A model generated the notes under the pieces. It had not been told where the DNA came from, ran no database searches, and saw only the letters and a program-made list of their open reading frames with translations. The position numbers were made by a program, and so were the translations under genes. A stretch of DNA of 64,000 nt from the NCBI RefSeq assembly GCF_030272615.1, contig NC_081413.1:336142302-336206301 (forward strand). Reading direction: 5' to 3'. This DNA is from Cryptomeria japonica (taxonomy: Eukaryota > Streptophyta > Pinopsida > Cupressales > Cupressaceae). Shown here in pieces: positions 59,216 to 64,000 of this stretch (position 1 is its first letter; each line of letters opens with the position of its first letter).

Positions 59216-61960
59216 AAACATCAATTCAAACTGCCATTTTGGAATTCCCTGCTGCAAATAAATTTGCCCAACTTGCAGCATATGGTGTCTAATTTCATTC
59301 ACCCACTTTGTAATATAAATCATGAAATTTAATTTTTCTTAGTCTGTTGTATGCGTATGAATTCACCAATCATCCATTCTTTTGTGCTACGGCTGCCCAA
59401 TTCGATGATTGGGCAGCGACATGGAGTTTGAGAAAATGTGAATTTTCTCAGATTATTGTTGAAATTCAAATTGTTTCCTTCTCAAATTGCCTGAGGATGT
59501 CATGATTCTAATTAATTTAGTTAGGTAATGAACGATGAATATTTGATTTTCAATCTGATTGTTCCAGTTGTGTTTATTTGTTTATTTGTCATGGGAGTCA
59601 AAGTGATGTTCAGTTAAGAGTCTATGTGTGTTATTTGTGAAGTTCATTTGTAATTTTGGGTTGAGCCTGCGAGTGATAGCATGGGCTAAGCGTAAGATAT
59701 TCGCTGCCCCAACTTGTTTTATTGCTCATCCTTGTAGTAGTCAAGTGTTAGTGCTATGATGTCTTTTTTTTAGTTTCCGGAGGCCACCTGTCTAAGTTGT
59801 GTTTTAAAGTTGAATTTAAATTTAATTAGATACCTTTTCTATTTGTAAGTTTATTTCATTATCCAGAATTCCCTCGCGATGATTTTGTTATGAGGAATGA
59901 TTTATTTATGCTGCTGATTTAGGGACAACAAGTGTGAAGACCTTGCTGGGTTATATTTAGTTAGTTGCAGCTATATTATGATTTGATTTACGTACTTCAT
60001 TGGTCAAGAGGCTCATTTCTCTTGTTTATTGATGATAACTTTCATGAGTATGTGTTATGCATGGTTTGGTACTGCATGATGTTTCATTTAGATTTACTTG
60101 TTAAACTTAGAGCCTCTTATAATGTTGTTTTTGGGTCCATGTAAGGGAGTGGGCTCCTTTGCGACACCCACGGTCACAAGAGATGGACTATCATGAGGTT
60201 CCTTGTAAGGATGCATGAAGTCCAAACCTATTGGGAATAAGGGAGTTTACCTTATTTTAATTAAGTGATAACTAATAAATGAATGGGAATGAGTAGTTAG
60301 ATAATTAAAACAAAGATAAAAATTGATAGTGCCTCGTGACTCAGTCCTAGGGAGGATATTTTAGACTGAGCATGAGAAGATCGTGGAGATGGTAAGCCAA
60401 TCTCCCTTGGTATCTCATAGGTTGAGATGGCTCCGCATGCCCATAGGCTAGTACCTTGCTTTTGGTTTGGCATGTGATGACACTCCCTTGTACATGTGTT
60501 CTCTTGTGTTTTACATTTGCATTTATGCCTTGATGTTTTGTAAGCCTCTGGGAGTTATCTTAGTTGTTGACTGCATTGGTGTTTGGTCCATGTGTATGGA
60601 AGTCTTTCTTGGTGTTATTCCCTTTGTTATTAAGCATCAACCTAGGTGTAGTGTGTGTGTTGGGACCTAGTGACATCTCCTAGCTCGGGGGGTGGTTCCT
60701 TGTAGGTTCCACATTGGTCAGGTGGTTGGAGCTTTTTGCCATTGGGGTTTTTCCCTTCTTGTTGTTCTTCTTCTTGTGCATGGACTTGGATCTTCTTCGT
60801 GATGGCTATGGATTCTTTGGACCAGATTTATATATTAAAACTTCTTGGGATATGAGTTGTAATGATATGTGATAGTGTAGAAACATTTGAAATGATAAGT
60901 AAACCTCATGACCATATGATCTATGTAATAGTAGCATGTAGTGTATCCATGATTACACATTAGACATGCATTTAATGGAGTTCATTCTTTGGTTGTGATG
61001 TAATGGTTCATATGTATCATTGGTTTAGAAATGGTTATGCCACTTTTGGGACAACATTGTAACCATGTAAAAGAGTATAGACTCTTGGTTGTTTTACCTT
61101 TTGGACAACATTGTAAACATGTATAAAAGACTCAAACACGTGTTGTAAATTGCCATATTCTGTAACGTACTCAGCAAGTTGTATCTTATGTATTTATAAT
61201 GGAAATAGCTTTGGGCAGAAAGTTAAACATTTATGTGACATTATCATGACTTGTAATGGATAATTATACATATAGTTAGATCCATGTTGTAATGTAGAAT
61301 GGATGTATTTATTTACTCTCATCGTGTTATGCTCAATTTACGTAAAGAACCTTTGTATGAGAATGATGTACTTCCATGTATATGTGAATGCAATATAGTT
61401 AGATGTTAGATCATGATTATGAGACACTAAAACTTATATAGTGACTATTATCAAGACCTTGACAAACCATTAAAGTTAGAGCATTGAAACATGGCATACA
61501 CAATAGTAGCATTAGCTAGCATCATAGAAACTAAATCAACCATGAGGCTATAATCTATTATAAAACTTAGAAATCTGAAAATGTATAGAAACAAAATTGA
61601 TTATGAACTCATTAGTAACATGGATGCAAACAAACATTTGATGCTTGGATGATGCAAAAAACATTAAGAGCATAAGTCGTTATGTATGCATTAGTAAGGT
61701 GGCAGTAATAAAACAATCAATGTGTAGGCAATGTCAATGTTCATATGGAAGTATAAATTAGTTAGTATACATGCATTTTATGACAACAGTAGACAAAATG
61801 GTTATAAGCAATGCTTTGTGTATGTGGGAAGCAATATCATAGTTGTCATCATAGTAGCACTATGTTGCATGTCATTTAAGTGTTGCATTTTTCTTGAGGG
61901 CAGCGATAAGAACACTATGATAATAGTGGTAGGAGCTCTTCCCACTAACTCATTTGGGTG
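59216..61960. other. Long stretch without recognised genes
   Basis: No protein-like frame, LTR ends or TIRs recognised. A tandem duplication of about 54 bp around 'GGACAACATTGTAA' is at 61041-61140. A patch at 60130-60230 ('GGGAGTGGGCTCCTTTGCGA') is GC-richer than its surroundings and has no clear identity. Confidence 0.35.
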
Positions 61961-62700
61961 CATTTTTCGACGAATTTTTTCAACGAACTATGGGATTTCT
62001 TTTTCTTTGTCGGATTTTACAACACAATTTGTGTCAAATTTCCTTTTTTTTGTTGAAACCTTGCTCGCGTTCGTCGGAATTCTGACACTAGTATATTTGG
62101 AGTGGTTTTTCGACGAGCATTTCTGACGAGCTATGGGATTTCTTTTTCTTTGTCAGATTTTTTTTTAAATTACCCCATGTTCGTCGGAATTATGATGTGT
62201 TAAAATTTCACTGATTTTACCTGTTGATCAACATATGTTGGCCTGATGATTTTCAGAACCTCCTGATTTCTTCTTACTTGTCGGGATAACATAAGATGAT
62301 GACCTCTCTTCCTACTGATTGGTGTGAGTTATCCCGCTAGTCTCATCGGGCATCGAGATAGCTTAAAATGTGTTCAAGCGATGGGCATAATTTCCTCGAT
62401 GTCTTTTCCCTCGACGTAGCTCCTTCCGATACGTTATGTCTCCTCAGCATAAGCTTTGACCATTTATCGCCATAACCTTTGCCGATGCATTTTACTTTTG
62501 CTAGTGTCTATCGGGATAAGTCTTATCGATAACATCATCAACTATTGACAATACAAGATTTCTCCATTGCCGCTAGTGTGCATTCTATTGATGGACTTTA
62601 TTGATGTATTCTATCCTGATCACATGCTTCTACTTGTGTGTTACCATCGGGTTGAATTTTGCCGATATTGCAGATTTCGTATTTCACGTCAAAATTCTGA
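61961..62700. repeat. Field of short CG-containing motifs with a ~140-bp tandem duplication
   Basis: 'TTTTTCGACGA', 'ACGARCTATGGGATTTCT' and 'TTCGTCGGAATT' occur in the same order at about 61965-62085 and 62107-62190, a duplication of about 140 bp. From 62275 to 62670, CATCGGG, TATCGGG, GCCGAT and CTCGATG-like words recur many times. The neighbourhood is otherwise poor in CG. No coding content. Confidence 0.55.
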
Positions 62701-63410
62701 TGAACACGTGGTATTTAAAAAAAAAAAAGTAATTACGCGCCATCATTATACATGGGATCAGGGTGCAAAAATTGGGAGGAAGCGGGCACAATTGCTGCAG
62801 ATAGATGCTTGGCAGCAATTGTACAAGAGGTTGGTCCTTTCTTTCTTGTCATCAAGATTTTTTTGCAAGTTCCTTTTCTTTCCTTGCATTCTCTTGTTCA
62901 CTTTGTTTAATGGTATTCACTTTGGCAAAGTATGGATCCTTAACCTCCTTAATCTCTCCATTGTTTAATGGTATCCTCTTTGGAAAAATATGTCACTTTT
63001 ATACTTGATCATAAGTACACAATTCAATCAATTTAAATCTCAATCTCAGAAGAGGGGATTCACTTACCATCACTCAGGATTCAATCTCTCTCTCTAGAGG
63101 TTGAATCTAGTGTATTTTCCTCCCTCTTCCAACACCACATTATGAAAATTAATTTCTTGTGTTCTTTTAAAATCTGGGTTGCTGTTGTAATTTTTAGCAA
63201 AAATAAGGGGGAAATGTTGGCCAAATTTCATCAAATTGGGGGTTCTTTGTTAAAAAATAAATTGTTTTTACCAGTTCATTTTAAAATGACTGGGTTTTCT
63301 TGTTTTAATTTTTTTTTACCAGTTTTGTGTTTGAATTGAACTGGGTCTTTCAAAAGATTTATATTAAAAAAATAGTTATAAAAATGTTTAAAAAAAAAAA
63401 TTAAAAAAAA
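62701..63410. other. Non-coding stretch with a 56-bp duplication
   Basis: 'TTGTTTAATGGTAT' plus 'CTTTGG' and 'AATATG/AGTATG' occur at about 62904 and 62960. No coding content recognised otherwise. Confidence 0.4.
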
Positions 63411-63419
63411 AAAATGTCA

Positions 63420-63595
63420 AAATTGGGGAGCGGAGGGGGAGCCGTGGCTCAACCCCATAGCCGCCCCCTCCCCTTCCATGAGCTGCAACACCATGAAGTG
63501 GGGCTGCAGGACCACGTAGTGGGGGCTGCAACCCACGGTGTGGGGCTACAGTCTCACCATGTGGGGCCATGGTCCCACCACCTGTGCTGCAAAAT
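63420..63595. repeat. GC-rich degenerate repeat
   Basis: Units of about 25-30 bp built on 'CCAYGTRGTGGGGCTGCA' repeat about five times. The patch is strikingly GC-rich against its AT-rich surroundings. Frames through it on both strands are products of the repeat. Confidence 0.55.
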
Positions 63596-63629
63596 ATGGA
63601 TCCTCAACCTCTATGATTGTAAACCCTTC

Positions 63630-63928
63630 CAGCCCTCAAATTACAGAGGATAAAACATCCATTAATGTGATGCTGCTAGGTTTATGTCAACACCAACTTG
63701 GTTGGTTACTATAGCCATTACTTGTTCGATAACTTCATAATTGTCATCTAGACTAAGGAAATGTTCCAATGAATGAAGCTTCAATGATAATATCTCTTTG
63801 CCAGGACCACATAATGTTGCAACCATGGCCAATGGATTCAGAAGATACCAACCAAGTGCCACAACATGCCTCACAATCCTTGTTGTAGATGTTCTTCTCC
63901 TAGAAGGATTGATTGATCTATTTTTGAT
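63630..63928 (-). pseudogene. SPT6-like transcription elongation factor, pseudogene fragment
   Basis: The minus-strand frame reads 'IVRHVVALGWYLLNP', 'LAMVATLCGPGKEILS', 'KLHSLEHFLSLDDNYEVIEQ' and 'TNQVGVDINLAASH'. I recognise this from memory as the region of SPT6 (GTB1 in Arabidopsis) just before its helix-hairpin-helix part. SPT6 is a nuclear histone chaperone travelling with RNA polymerase II. About 85 codons are well preserved. Immediately after 'AASH' come a TAA, a few codons resembling the next conserved segment, and another TAA, then unrelated GC-rich repeat. Upstream, the match fades near 63928 before a stop. The full protein exceeds 1,400 residues, so this is a fragment. No splice sites were identified at its edges, so I read it as a captured or retro-copied piece rather than a live exon. 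Confidence 0.68.
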
Positions 63929-64000
63929 ATTTTAAAATTATCATCTATCCATCAAGAGATTCTTACTAAAGTGATAAAATATGCCCATGTGCCTACTAAC
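63929..64000. other. Window edge, nothing recognised
   Basis: 72 bp of AT-rich sequence without recognisable content. Confidence 0.4.

Noticed and set aside
58843-59332. 149-codon Pro/His/Thr-rich protein
   Set aside because: Overlaps the minisatellite and is open in more than one frame; a product of the repeat.

Overview
The window looks like intergenic DNA from a large, repeat-rich plant genome. It is AT-rich, has very few host exons and is full of nested, decayed LTR retrotransposons. Copia and Gypsy pol sequence, tRNA-iMet primer sites, a tRNA-derived SINE and plant-type host gene fragments are all present. I favour a gymnosperm (conifer-like) source because of the low gene density and long nested LTR elements, but the sequence does not prove this. 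No bacterial, organellar, CRISPR or rRNA features were seen.

Layout. (1) 1-9.4 kb: old LTR-like remnants, a modular repeated pseudo-coding stretch (5.0-5.7 kb) and the only convincing host gene: three minus-strand exons between 7050 and 8656 of a Ser/Pro-rich 'LLTPPETPLFPS' protein. (2) 9.4-21.7 kb: an RNase H fragment (9.5 kb), a tRNA-derived SINE with a target duplication (14.4 kb), and a gag-only Gypsy-like element (15.3-18.8 kb) whose left terminal sequence has a perfect 39-bp inverted repeat. (3) 21.7-29.7 kb: a dead Copia element whose 3' LTR carries a 1.1-kb TIR transposon; the sister LTR preserves the empty site. (4) 30.5-39.6 kb: a complete but dead minus-strand chromovirus-like Gypsy with perfect 5-bp TSDs. 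It sits beside the 3' end of a second related Gypsy (to 40.97 kb). (5) 41.0-52.7 kb: a minus-strand non-autonomous Copia-like element (family B, copy 1). It is interrupted by a solo LTR (42.1-43.4 kb, TSD CATGA) and by a second non-autonomous element (family A, 43.7-50.6 kb). Family A has no pol. It encodes a coiled-coil protein with four CCHC knuckles and a separate ~1,070-codon ORF2. (6) 52.7-55 kb: Gypsy RT and LTR remnants. (7) 55.3-56.8 kb: a second copy of family B. (8) 56.8-64 kb: LTR-like debris, minisatellites, an inverted fragment of family-A-type LTR, a field of CG-containing motifs and a pseudogene fragment of the transcription elongation factor SPT6.

How the parts relate. The two non-autonomous families (A and B) share an ORF2-type protein with each other. 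They share LTR-end, primer-site and polypurine-tract sequences with the autonomous Copia at 21.7 kb, so they probably use Copia-type machinery in trans. Every retroelement ORF is broken. Stops are dominated by TAG/TAA where Gln or Trp is expected, and by TGA where Arg is expected in the Gypsy, which fits decay of cytosine-methylated DNA.

All positions and similarities were read by eye. Family assignments rest on recalled motifs, not on database searches.
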